DNA of 64,000 nt, from contig NC_134397.1 of the NCBI RefSeq assembly GCF_050003625.1, forward strand, positions 68,360,669 to 68,424,668, in the 5' to 3' direction. The DNA comes from Haematobia irritans. Its lineage: Eukaryota; Arthropoda; Insecta; Diptera; Muscidae. The notes under the pieces were generated by a model that worked only from the letters and a program-made list of their open reading frames with translations, ran no database searches and was not told where the DNA came from. Position numbers and translations under genes: made by a program. Positions 12,885 through 22,465 of the stretch are shown here, one piece after another (the stretch's first letter is position 1; each line of letters opens with the position of its first letter).

Positions 12885-13265
12885 TACCAAAACTTTATTT
12901 CCATAGAAAATTTTGTCAAATTTTATTACTATAGAAAGTTGTGTCAAAATTTCATTTCTATAGAAAGTTTTGTCAAACGTTTATTTCTATAGAAATGTTT
13001 GTCAAAATTTTATTTCCACAGAAAGTTTTGTCAAAATTTTATTTTTATAGAAAATTTTGTAAAAAATTTATTTCTGTAGAAAATTTTGTCAACATTTTAT
13101 TTCTATACAAAATTTTGTCAACATTTTACTTCCATAGAAAATTTTGTCAACATTTTATTTCTATAGAAAATTTTGTCAAGTTTTTATTTCTATAGAAAAT
13201 TTTGTCAAGTTTTCATTTCTATAGATAATTTTGTCAAGTTTTCATTTCTATAGATAATTTTGTCA
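12885..13265. repeat. 29-bp minisatellite inside A4
   Basis: About 13 units of the form TTTCTATAGAAAATTTTGTC plus AAAATTTTA are present. Each contains the 12-bp palindrome TTTCTATAGAAA. The units are not identical. Confidence 0.9.
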
Positions 13266-13505
13266 AACTATATTATATACGTATTTAATCGGCCTTTTTT
13301 TGTTTAATATATACCCCGTATGGGCTAACTTACAATTTAGAAGACAGTGTTAAAAAGTTTTACGATACCTTGCCATCGGCAAGTGTTATCGCAACCCAAG
13401 TAATTCGATTGTGGATGACAGCCTTTAGTAGAAGTTCCTACGCAATCCATGGTGGAGGGTACATAAGATTCGGCCTGGCCGAACTTACGGCCGTATGTAC
13501 TTGTT

Positions 13506-13600
13506 TGCCAGTTGTCTTCTAAGAAATCAGGAAAAACAAACGTCGAAGACGGATTAATCTTCACCGCTGGAATGTGAGCACTCACACATCGGCTCAATCA
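13506..13600 (+). pseudogene. Mariner transposase pseudogene, continuation
   Basis: The frame interrupted at 11504 continues as PVVF, stop, EIRK then RRRRINLHRWNVSTHTSAQS. The position aligned to the second catalytic Asp (normally HHDNA) reads HRWNV, so the Asp is lost. An in-frame TAA lies at the start of this part. Nothing beyond about 13600 is recognisable. Confidence 0.65.
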
Positions 13601-13989
13601 ACTGCAATTCTTTTTATTGCCTCACGTAAAAAATAAAATGAGAGGTCTCTGTGACTTTCATGTGAATTGAAAAAGGTAAATAGGTATGATCTGCAATATA
13701 AACCTCTGGAATGGAAAACTCTAAATGTTCACTTTTGCCATGTAGCCCAATGTAAGACGAGAATTAGCATTCACAAAAGAATATGAGTGTTTGGAAGTTG
13801 ATGATATTTGAAATTAATTTTGGTGGAGAGCTCTGAATGAATTACTGAATTACCTTTATTTTTGAAGTTTTTTTTTTTATTATGTATGTAAATGGAGTAA
13901 GTATGAGCAATTTTTAATTCGGTTTACGTCGTTTCGATTAACGTCGTCAAATTCCGGAACCAATCACGACGTAAATCGAGGTATTACTG

Positions 13990-14075
13990 TAGCTCCCATA
14001 TAAATGTATTGCCCGATTTTCCCAAAATTGGCCATAATATTCTTATTTATTAACTTGCAATTTCTATACATGTCA
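13990..14075 (+). mobile_element. DINE-1-like type C element C1, right part
   Basis: This is the array sequence TAGCTCCCATATAAATGTAT with GCCCGATTTTCCCAAAATTG, which continues the sequence broken at 10887. It fades out near 14075. 14076-14271 has no recognised feature. Confidence 0.65.
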
Positions 14076-14271
14076 ATTTGCCAAATGAAGTCTCTCTCCG
14101 TCTCTCTTTTGCTGGGTGTAAACAAATAACTCCGAGTAGCAATTTTTGAAAGGAGCTAATATCGTAGCCAAAAATTGTCAAAATGCCGATAAATCGGTAA
14201 AATTGGCAGCCCAACGGAGAAGCTAGATAATAATAAAGTAGATAAATAAAATTAGAAGTAACTGAATCCCT

Positions 14272-14372
14272 TCACCCAAAAAAAAGTGAACCCCATATTT
14301 CACTAAAGCCGATTTAACTCTCTTTTAGCTCATGGAATTATTACGTTTTAAGAAAGTTTCATGACTTTAATA
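14272..14372 (+). repeat. 5' fragment of MITE family F1
   Basis: AAAAAGTGAACCCCATATTTC, CACTAAAGCCGATTTAAC and CTCATGGAATTATTACG match the left 100 bp of the family F1 copies at 15945 and 39783. It ends where a DINE-1-like element begins. Confidence 0.65.
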
Positions 14373-14735
14373 TTTTTATACCCACCACCATAGAATGGTG
14401 ACGGGGGTATAATAAGTTTGTCATTCCGTTTGTAACACATCGAAATATAGATTTCCGACTATATAAAGTATATATATATATTCTTGATCAGGGAGATCAA
14501 GATATCTTAGATATAACCATGTCCGTCTGTCTTTCTGCCTGTCTGTCTGTTGTAATCACGCTACAGTCTTCAATAATGAAGCAATCGTGCTGAAATTTTG
14601 CGCAAACTCGTCTATTGTCTGCAGGTATGTCAAGTTCGAAGATGGGCTATATCGGTCCAGGTTTTGATATAGTCCCCATATAAACCGACCTCCCGATTTG
14701 GAGTCTTGGGCTTATAAAATATTTTCGTGAGTGTG
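14373..14735 (+). mobile_element. DINE-1-like type D element D1, truncated
   Basis: It begins TTTTATACCCACCACCATAG with GGTGACGGGGGTATAATAAG, then the core ATATATTCTTGATCAGGGAG and GTCCGTCTGTCTTTCTGCC. Of the subfamilies here, this core is nearest to my memory of Drosophila DINE-1. It stops after about one array unit. Confidence 0.7.
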
Positions 14736-14739
14736 CGTG

Positions 14740-15805
14740 CACAGAAAAAAATATCACCAAAATATTTCCAATTAAAAAGTTAATTGAAGTTGAAAATTTT
14801 TTCAATTAATAAATTAATTGATACAATTAACTTTTTAATCATGATAGAAACATTAATTTAATTAAGTCAATGATTGAAAATTTTTAAATTTTTAATTAAA
14901 AAATAATTGATACAATTAACTTTTTAATCAAATTCGGAAGACTAATTCCCTTTCACTACCGAAATAAACCTAATGTTAAAAACTTTAATTTTTCTTCTGT
15001 TTTTACTTGAACTAACAGCATGTAGAACAAAAATTTCCATTTTGAAAACCTACTTCAAATACTTCGAGAGCTATATGAGCTTGTTTTGAAAATTTGATTC
15101 TTGAATTGTGACCAAGTGGCCTTACGAAAATAAGCGCTATTTGGCCTATAATGTCCTTCAAAGTGTGAGCAAAAATACCAAAAAACCCGAAAAAGTGTCA
15201 GCTATAGTTTTGGTATGAATGTCCATTTACTAGAAACATACAGTAGAAAAATTGTCTCAAATTTACGTATTTTTCGTTTATTTCTAAAGAAGTTTACAAA
15301 AATGTATTTTGGACCTCACCAATATGGAAAATATTTATAGGTTATTTAGATTACTTTAAAATAACATCGAGAAATAAATCAAAACTAAGTGGAAAAATAG
15401 AATTTGGTGTCTTTTTCGAATGTCCTTCAAAGCGGACATCGGTAGTGAAAGGGTTAAAAAAAGTGCTGATTTTTTTTTAAATTTTTAATTAAAAATGTAT
15501 TTCAAACAATCATTTGTTAATCCAAATAAAAACTCTAAGCCAATTCAGAAAGTAATTAAAAATAGTTTCTTAATTGATAAATTAATTGAGTTTTGCAATC
15601 AACATCAATTAAATTTTTAATTGAATCAATTAAAAAATTAATTGAAATTTACTGAAAAAATCAATTAATTTTTTAATCAAGAATTTTTTCTATGCCCAAT
15701 TAAAACTGTGATTGATACTATCATTTTCGTGATTGAAGACATTTCAATTAAAAAATTAATTGGATCAATTAATTTGGTGATTGACTCAGAAAATTTTTTT
15801 TTGTG
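14740..15805. repeat. AATTAATT-rich MITE interrupted by another element
   Basis: The ends are CACAGAAAAAAATATCACC and, inverted, the run AAAATTTTTTTTTGTGTGTG. The interior is dense in AATTAATT and CAATTAA motifs in both orientations. Related pieces lie at 309-370, 25500-25935 and 28973-29110. A 506-bp element (14948-15453) splits it. Low complexity makes the boundaries approximate. Confidence 0.5.
14948..15453. mobile_element. TIR element of 506 bp, possibly piggyBac-type
   Basis: The inverted ends CCCTTTCACTACCGA match perfectly over 15 bp. TTAA follows the right end (15454-15457), but the left flank reads AATT. CCC-starting ends with a TTAA target are the piggyBac pattern, so this is a tentative assignment. 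No transposase frame is visible. Confidence 0.5.
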
Positions 15806-15944
15806 TGTGAGTAACGAATTCTGGAAAAACACGTTCACTAAAATTGTCCCGCTCGCAAACATACAACGCTGCGATTTGAATTCATTTACAATTTTAGTAA
15901 TTTCTAGGATGTTAAAAGTTTAATAACGTTCTCGATTTTAATCA

Positions 15945-16458
15945 TACACACATAAAAAAATTGAACTCTCTACTTCACTAAAGCCAATTTAACTTTATTT
16001 TAGTTCATGGAATTATTATGTTTGGAGAAAGTTTCCTTTACTCCAATAATTTTTTGAGTACGTTAGTTAGTAAATTAACTAAAACCGAGGAAAAATATAT
16101 ACACAAATGAAGCATACAGATGAACTAAATTCGTGTCTTCCACAAAACAGTTCAGTATTTCTTTAAATTTGCAAATTTTACTACAAATGCGTTCATCATG
16201 AACTTCGTATGTCTCTAAAGACATTCTTGCAATTTTGAACTCTAATTTTTTCCTTGAAACTACATTTTTTTTAACAAGTGAAAAAAAAAAACTTAATTAT
16301 GGCTAATAAATTGTCTAGAATTTGTCGAAAAATATTTACTTATTTTAATGATATCGGCATGATGTCAGCGTTTGTAATACTGTTTAGTTAAAATTTTCTA
16401 AAAATGTTCAAAATTTTCTAAAATTAACCGAAAGTTTTCTTTCTTTTTTCAGTGTACG
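15945..16458 (+). repeat. MITE family F1, near-complete copy
   Basis: It shares its whole length with the copies at 38391-38893 (inverted) and 39783-40287: TTGAACTCTCTACTTCACTA, CATCATGAACTTCGTATGTC, AATATTTACTTATTTTAATG, and the end TTTTCTTTCTTTTTTCAGTG. It is about 510 bp and non-coding, with ACAC/GTGT-type ends. Confidence 0.75.
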
Positions 16459-17127
16459 AGTACTCATGTTGTCAGTCAGGTTCTACAGATAAATTACTCA
16501 TAAAATTATTCGTCAGTCACGGCACTTCTAATCGTGGGTGTGCGTGAGTAAAATATTACTCACGTTCACAACTCTACTCGTGGGTTCAATCCCTGCTTCG
16601 ACCTAACGCCAACAATTTTTTTTACATATATTCCAAAAATGTTCGGAATTTTCCGAATAGATGTTCTACATTATAACAGGTTTAGGCTGTCCATTACATC
16701 TCTTTTAAAGAGAACATGTTCTTTTTTGTGTTCGTATCTTTTTGTTCACTCTCTTTTTTTGGTGCCGTATTTTTATGTCCAACAGTGCTCTTTATGTACT
16801 CTATTTCACAAAAAAATCCTAGATTGATGGAATTTTATTTATTTAGTAGGAATTCGACAATATTGTTCGCCACTAATTGTTTTCTGGGTTAAATCTGTTG
16901 ACAAATTAAAGGCCGGAACACAATTGCGACGTTTCGACGTACGGCGTAAAAATTAGAAATAGATGTAATTGAACGTACGACGTAAATACGCCAATAAGTT
17001 GTCGTCGTAAATTTATTTTGTTTATTTTTTAAGAAAATGTGATTCTTTTTGTTTTTTGTTGTTTTATTATATATTTATTTCATTGTTTCTATCGTTAGAA
17101 ACTATTATTATTTTAATTTTAACATCA
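16459..17127. other. Unassigned, with a tRNA-like remnant
   Basis: Positions 16578-16610 read CGTGGGTTCAATCCCTGCTT followed by CGACC, which resembles the B-box end of the tRNA-like heads elsewhere in the window, without an A box. CGTGAG/CTCACG motifs precede it. The remainder shows nothing recognisable. Confidence 0.4.
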
Positions 17128-18690
17128 ACAAGTATATACGGCCGTAAGTTCGGCCAGGCCGAAGCTCATGTACCCTCCACCATGGATTGCGTAGAAACTT
17201 CTACTGAAGACTGTCATCCACAATCGAATTACTTGGGTTGCGGTAACACTTAAAACTTCCTAACACCGTAATATACACCACTATGTGGTATATATTAAAC
17301 TAAAAAAAGGCCGATTAAATACGTATATAATTAAGTTTAAAGTTTCTATAGAAATACAATTTTGACAAAATAAAATTTTGACAACATTTTCTATGGAAGT
17401 AACATTTTGGGAAAATTTTCTATAGAAATAAAATTTGGAAAAAATTTTCTATAGAAATAAAATTTGGAAAAAATTTTCTATAGAAATAAAATTTGGAAAA
17501 AATTTTCTATAGAAATAAAATTTGGAAAAAATTTTCTATAGAAATAAAATTTTGACAAAATTTTCTATAGAAATAATATTTTGACAATGTTTTCTATAAA
17601 AATAAAATTTTGGTAGATTATTTTTGGTTCGAGTAGCAACCACGATTATGAACCGATATGGACCAATTTTTGTGTGATTGGGGATCGGCTATATATAACT
17701 GTAGACCGATATGGACCAATTATGGCATGGTTATAAGCGGCCTAATACTAACACCACGTTGCAAATTTCAACCGGATCGGATGAATTTTGCTCCTCCAAA
17801 AGGCTCCGGAGATCAAATCTGGGGAACGGTTTATATGGGAGCTATATATAATTATGGACCGATATGGACCAATTCTTGCGTGTTTGTTGGAGACCATATT
17901 CTAACACCATGTTCCAAATTTCAGCCGGATCGGATGAATTTTGCTCCTCTAAGAGGCTCCGGAGGTCAAAACTGGGGATCGCCTTATATGGGGGCTATAT
18001 ATATTATTATAAACCGATATGGACCAATTTGGGCATGGTTATTACTAACACCACGTTCCAAATTTCAATCGGATCGGATGAGCCTCTAAGAGGCTCCGGA
18101 GGTCAAATCTGGGGATCGGTTTATATGGGGGCTATGTATAATTATGGACCGATGTGGACCAATTTTTGCATGGTCATTAGAGAACATATACCAACACCAT
18201 GTACCAAATTTCAGCCGGATCGGATGAAACTTGGTTCTCTTAGAGGCTCCGCAAGCCAAATCGGGGGATCGGTTTATATGGGGGCTATATATATTATTAT
18301 GGACCGATATGGACCAATTTTTGCATGGTTATTAGAGACCATATACTAACACCATGTACCAAATTTCAGCCGAATCGGATGAAATTTGCTTCTCTTAGAG
18401 CAATCGCAAGCCAAATATGGGGGTCCGTTTATATGGGGGCTATACGTAAAAGTGGACCGATATGGCCCATTTGCAATACCATCCGACCTACATCAATAGC
18501 AACTACTTGTGCCAAGTTTCAAGTCGATAGCTTGTTTCGTTCGGAAGTTAGCGTGATTTCAAGAGACGGACGGACGGACATGCTCAGATCGACTCAGAAT
18601 TTCACCATGACCCAGAATATATACTTTATTCTTAGAGCAATATTTCGATGTGTTACAAACGGAATGACAAAGTTAATATACCCCCATCCT
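17128..18690 (-). mobile_element. DINE-1-like type A element A5
   Basis: In reverse orientation it has the ACAAGTATATACGGCCGTAA terminus, the terminal module, a 29-bp minisatellite (17343-17612), about five 153-bp units (17690-18460), AAGCTATCGACTTGAAAC in complement, a short GGACGGACGG tract, and the core. It ends at ATACCCCCATCCT, so the last 15-20 bp of the outer end (CCTATGGTGGAGGGTATAAA in complete copies) are missing. ORFs of 140-160 codons in the array are not genes. Confidence 0.75.
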
Positions 18691-18899
18691 AATATAATAA
18701 AATTATTAATTTTTAATCAAGAATTTTTTTATTGTAAACTCTTTTTTAGTTAAAATGTTCTCTTTTTTTTAAAGCGAAAGTTCTCTTTTGAAAATTATCC
18801 ATATGGAAACCCTAAACAGGTTGGCTGATAAGCCCCCGGTCTAACAAGGAAAAACACATTTTTTTTGTCAAAATTCGTTTTTATTATTCAACATAGTTC

Positions 18900-19204
18900 C
18901 CTTCAAGAGCGATATTACGGTTATAACGACCTTCCAATTTTTTATACAATTTTGGTAGTACTCCTTCGGTTTTGTCTCAAAATAGGCCTCAGTTTCTGCG
19001 ATCACCTCTTCATTGCAGCCAAATTTTTTCGCTGCGAGCATCCCTTTGAAGTCTGAGAACAGGAAAAAGTCGCTGGGGCCAGATCTGAAGAATACGGTGG
19101 GTGGGGAAGAATTCGAAGCCCAATTCATGAATTTTTGCCATCGTTCTCAATGACTTGTGGCACGGTGCGTTGTCTTGGTGGAACAACACTTTTTTCTTCT
19201 TCAT
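18900..19204 (-). pseudogene. Mariner transposase pseudogene, C-terminal part
   Basis: The frames read MKKKKVLFHQDNAPCHKSLR (second catalytic Asp) and TMAKIHELGFEF. A frameshift follows, then SDFFLFSDFKGMLAAKKFGC (third catalytic Asp) and NEEVIAETEAYFETKPKEYY. The stretch between them is shifted. It belongs with the N-terminal piece at 21412-21890. Confidence 0.85.
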
Positions 19205-19234
19205 ACGGGGCCGTTTTGCCGCGATTTCGACCTT

Positions 19235-21330
19235 AGGTTAGGTTAGGTTAAAGTGGCAGCCCGATTAAGATTCAGGCTCACTTAGACTATTCAGTCCATT
19301 GTGATACCACATTAACTAAAAGTACCTATTACATATGGGCACTTCTAGTTTTAACCGCTGAACCTTCTTGATTATTTTTCTTTGTTGAACCAACCAGATT
19401 GTTCCAAAACCATTAGCAGACTGCTTAAGTTAACGTTTTCCAGATCCGCCAGTAATCTGAAGCTATATGCTCCTAAAAGTTGCTTGCGCTTTACACAAAA
19501 TGCAGGACACTCACACAAGAGGTGTTTAATTGATTCTTTTTCCTCCGCATCATGACAGCTCATACAATAGTCATTATACTTCGCGCCAATAGTTTTTGCA
19601 AAATCGCCTATCAGGCAGCGACCCGTTATAGCAGATATCAGGAGTGATATCTGACGTCTCGAGAACATTAGCATATCTAGTGTGCGGTTTAAGTTGAAAT
19701 GGGGCCATATTTGCTTGGTGTCGTTACAACCCTTGCAATTCTCCCATCGAACATTTGCCATCCTAACAGCCTTCTCACGCAGCATGAGCTTGCAGGTAGC
19801 TAGGGGCATACCAACAAATTCCAGTTCCCCTGGAATATGTAAGGTAGTCCCTAGCCTTGCCAACTCATCCGCTTCGCAGTTCCCCGGTATGTTCCTATGG
19901 CCAGGCACCCATATTAGGTGAATATTGTACTGCTCAGCCATCTCATTGAGAGATTTGCGGCAGTCGATGGCCGTTTTCGAGTTGAGGAACACAGAGTCCA
20001 AGGATTTTATTGCAGGTTGACTGTCTGAGTATATATTAATGCCAATATTTGTTGGAACATTACTTCTCAGCCAATTCGCCACTTCTCTTATTGCTAATAT
20101 TTCAGCCTGAAAAACACTACAGTGATTAGGTAATCTTTTCGCTATTCGAATTTCCAGATCTTTAGAATATACTCCGAACCCCACTTGTCCATTCAATTTG
20201 GAGCCATCAGTATAGAAATCTATATATCTTTTATTCCCCGGGGTCTGTGTACACCACGCCTCACTGTTGGGAATTAGAGTTTCAAACTTTTTGTCGAAAA
20301 GTGGTTTTGCCAGGGTATAATCCACTACGTTAGGCACATCTGGCATTATTTTGAGGACCGAACTATGACCGTACATTTTTTCCGACCACAGCGATAGCTC
20401 GCGCAACCGCACAGCCGTTGTTGCAGCTGACTGTTTGGCCAAAATGTCTAAAGGCAATAGATGTAGCATGACATTAAGGGAGTCTGTTCCTGTCTTACTA
20501 AATGCGCCTGAGATACATAAGCTCGCCATACGCTGAACTTTATCTAAACAAGTCGGTTTCTGAAGTGCCGGCCACCAGACTACAACACCATATAGCATTA
20601 TAGGTCTAACTACTGCAGTGTATAGCCAATGCACAATTTTTGGTTTTAGTCCCCACTTTTTCCCTATTGCCTTTTTGCACGAGTACAAAGCTACCGTGGC
20701 TTTTCTCGCCCTCTCTTCAATATTAAGCCTAAAATTCAGCTTCCTGTCGAAAATAACGCCAAGGTATTTTGCACACTCACCAAAGGGAATTTCAGTACCC
20801 CCTAAGGAAATGGGCCTAACCGTGGGAGTTTTACGATCTTTGCAGTACATGACTAGTTCTGTCTTTGCTGGATTTAAACCAAGACCATTATCTTTCGCCC
20901 ATTTCTCAGTCATCCGGAGAGCTCTCTGTATAATATCTCTGATTGTGGATGGGAATTTTCCCCTGACTGCTAGCGCCACATCATCTGCGTATGCCACCAC
21001 TTTTATCCTTTCTTTTTCTAGGGAAACCAGAAGGTTGTTTATAGCAACATTCCAAAGAAGAGGTGATAGAACTCCTCCTTGGGGAGTGCCTCTGTTCACA
21101 TACCTTTGTATGTTTGCTTGCCCTAGTGTGGCTGAAATACGTCTCTTTATTAGAAGTTCGTCTAACAGCCTAAGTATACCTGGATCAACATTCAGAGTTG
21201 TCAGTCCATTTAATATCGAGCTCGGATGGACATTATTGAACGCCCCTTCGATGTCTAGAAACGCCACGATTGTGTATTCTTTGACAGATAGTGAGCTTTC
21301 AATAAAGCTGACTAGTTCATGCAATGCGGT
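19235..21330 (-). mobile_element. 5'-truncated LINE, same family as the intact copy at 44964
   Basis: About 2.1 kb covers the 3' half of the LINE, ending in (GGTTA)3 read on the plus strand. The protein and 3' UTR differ from the 44964 copy at only scattered positions. It is inserted in the mariner transposase. Junctions are the mariner ACCTT with the tail at 19234/19235, and a GTCT overlap at 21329-21332. There is no target duplication; instead mariner bases are missing. Truncation at the 5' end is usual for LINEs. Confidence 0.9.
19372..21324 (-). CDS. LINE ORF2 fragment: reverse transcriptase second half, RNase H, Cys/His end
   Basis: This is an open frame of 650 codons beginning inside the reverse transcriptase domain (MHELVSFIESSLSVKEYTIV). 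It holds AFLDIEGAFNNV (RT Asp), RGTPQGGVLSPLLWN, and the catalytic VVAYADDVALAV. An RNase H domain follows, with Asp, Glu and Asp in DFYTDGSKLNG, FQAEILAIREVA, YSDSQPAIKS and NCEADELARLG. The C-terminus is CMSCHDAEEKESIKHLLCEC. Endonuclease and first RT half are lost, so it cannot work alone. The absence of any stop suggests recent insertion. Confidence 0.9.
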   Translation of the reverse strand: MHELVSFIESSLSVKEYTIVAFLDIEGAFNNVHPSSILNGLTTLNVDPGILRLLDELLIKRRISATLGQANIQRYVNRGTPQGGVLSPLLWNVAINNLLVSLEKERIKVVAYADDVALAVRGKFPSTIRDIIQRALRMTEKWAKDNGLGLNPAKTELVMYCKDRKTPTVRPISLGGTEIPFGECAKYLGVIFDRKLNFRLNIEERARKATVALYSCKKAIGKKWGLKPKIVHWLYTAVVRPIMLYGVVVWWPALQKPTCLDKVQRMASLCISGAFSKTGTDSLNVMLHLLPLDILAKQSAATTAVRLRELSLWSEKMYGHSSVLKIMPDVPNVVDYTLAKPLFDKKFETLIPNSEAWCTQTPGNKRYIDFYTDGSKLNGQVGFGVYSKDLEIRIAKRLPNHCSVFQAEILAIREVANWLRSNVPTNIGINIYSDSQPAIKSLDSVFLNSKTAIDCRKSLNEMAEQYNIHLIWVPGHRNIPGNCEADELARLGTTLHIPGELEFVGMPLATCKLMLREKAVRMANVRWENCKGCNDTKQIWPHFNLNRTLDMLMFSRRQISLLISAITGRCLIGDFAKTIGAKYNDYCMSCHDAEEKESIKHLLCECPAFCVKRKQLLGAYSFRLLADLENVNLSSLLMVLEQSGWFNKEK

Positions 21331-21411
21331 CTTTCCACGCTTCGGAGACGGTTCACCGGTCGCTGTCCACTCAGACGACTGTCGATTGGACTCAGGAGTG
21401 TAGTGATGGAG

Positions 21412-21890
21412 TCATGTTTCATCCATTGCCACATATCGAGGGAAAAACTCGGGTGTATTACGAGTTAACAGCTGCAAATACCGCTCAGAATTATCAACAC
21501 GTTGTTGTTTTTGGTGAAATGTGAGCTCCCGCGGCACCCATTGTGCACAGAGCTTCCGCATATCCAAATATTGATGAATGATATGACCAACACGTTCCTT
21601 TGATATCTTTAAGACCTCTTTTATCTCGATCAACTTCATTTTACGGTCATTCAAAATCATTTTGTGGATTTTTTTTGATGTTTTCGTCGGTAACCACCTC
21701 TTTCGGGCGTCCACTGCGTTCACCGTCCTCCGTGCTCATTTCACCACGCTTGAATCAATCAATTATTGTTGATTTCCCTGGGGCAGAGTCCGGAAACTCA
21801 TTATCAAGCCAAGTTTTTGCTTCCACTGTATTTTTGCCCTTCAGAAAACAGTATTTTATCAAAACACGAAATTCCTTTTTTTCCATTTTT
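21412..21890 (-). pseudogene. Mariner transposase pseudogene, N-terminal part
   Basis: It starts MEKKEFRVLIKYCFLKGKNT near 21886 and runs to STIID. A small deletion breaks the frame, which then continues as KIHKMILNDRKMKLIEIKEV and HIIHQYLDMRKLCAQWVPRE to MDET. The codon after MDET is a stop (normally Trp), so the first catalytic Asp remains but the protein ends. It is separated from the C-terminal part by the LINE. Confidence 0.85.
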
Positions 21891-22069
21891 TTCACAGTAA
21901 CAAAAGTTGCTTCACAAAAGACGCTCTATCTCACAAACTAATTGACTTACAGACGTCAAATTTTGACACGAATCATTTGAAGGTTGGTACTATATAAAAA
22001 TAATATGCATTTGATACTAGTGACGCCATCTATGTGTCAGACCGGGGACTTATCGGCCAACCTGTTATA

Positions 22070-22405
22070 CATCTATATAAAATTTTTACTATGAAACTTC
22101 ACAATGTGCTTCATTAAAGACATAAATTGAGAAAAGAACAATGCCTGATTTAAACAAAAAGGACTATACTTATGGATCAAAAATAATTTGTAACAAAAAT
22201 TTTTATGGTGATAAAAGTTTGTAATTTTCGAAGAATTAAAAAAAAAACCCTAACAAAAGAAAAAACGCTTTCGGTACACGTTTTCCAAACCTTTTTCTCT
22301 TTGCTTGTAGTAACAAAATTTCCCGATGGTAATTCTATGCAGAATTTAGATATGAAATCATATGAAATGCATTATTTTGTGGGATTTTCTTGAACGCTCT
22401 AAGTC
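22070..22405 (-). repeat. MITE family K (ACGTTT/TTTTCG type), diverged
   Basis: In complement it resembles the copies at 31524 and 43393: TTACTACAAGCAAAGAGAAA, GTGTACCGAAAGCGTTTTTT, TCTTTTGTTAGGGTTTTTTT, and TTTGTTACAAATTATTTTTG. It is non-coding and directly abuts the mariner end. Confidence 0.5.
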
Positions 22406-22465
22406 ATGTTGTATTCTCATTTGAAGAAAATTAATGAACGCAAAAAAAAAAAAGAAAGAAATAAA

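Larger units (their letters stand above)
11505..13505 (+). mobile_element. Complete DINE-1-like type A element A4, about 2.0 kb
   Basis: In order it holds TTATACCCTCCACCATAGG, the core ACCCCATAAAGTATATATAT, a GTCCGTCCGTCT tract (11637-11695), CGAACGAAACAAGCTATCGA, about seven 153-bp units (11805-12850), a 29-bp minisatellite (12885-13265), a terminal module, and GAACTTACGGCCGTATGTAC. Subterminal inverted repeats ACCCTCCACCAT and ATGGTGGAGGGT are present. The mariner frame resumes right after it, so the boundaries are good to a few bases. The layout matches DINE-1/helentron-derived elements, which have no transposase of their own. Class assignment is by structure. Confidence 0.75.
10888..13989. 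mobile_element. TA-flanked TIR element containing mariner transposase remains
   Basis: The inverted ends are CAGTAATCCCTCGATTTACG at 10888 and the complement of CAGTAATACCTCGATTTACG ending at 13989. TA flanks both (10886-10887, 13990-13991), and the interrupted type-C array continues across it. Several ACGTCGTC-type subrepeats lie inside each end. Without the nested DINE-1-like copy (11505-13505) it is about 1.1 kb. The ends look pogo/Tigger-like, while the coding remnant is mariner. Whether these form one element or a mariner scrap captured by another is unresolved. Confidence 0.65.
18816..22065 (-). mobile_element. Second Himar1-like mariner, split by a LINE
   Basis: The ends are ACAGGTTGGCTGATAAGCCC at 18816 and the complement of ACAGGTTGGCCGATAAGTCC ending at 22065. 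TA flanks the right end (22066-22067). On the left TA is separated from the end by one extra A. Subtracting the LINE (19235 to about 21330) leaves about 1150 bp. Compared with the copy at 2775, about 127 bp are missing exactly at the LINE insertion. Confidence 0.9.

Noticed and set aside
12885..13265. CRISPR-like array
   Set aside because: The 29-bp units are contiguous and diverged, with no unique spacers. The surrounding genome is clearly that of an insect.
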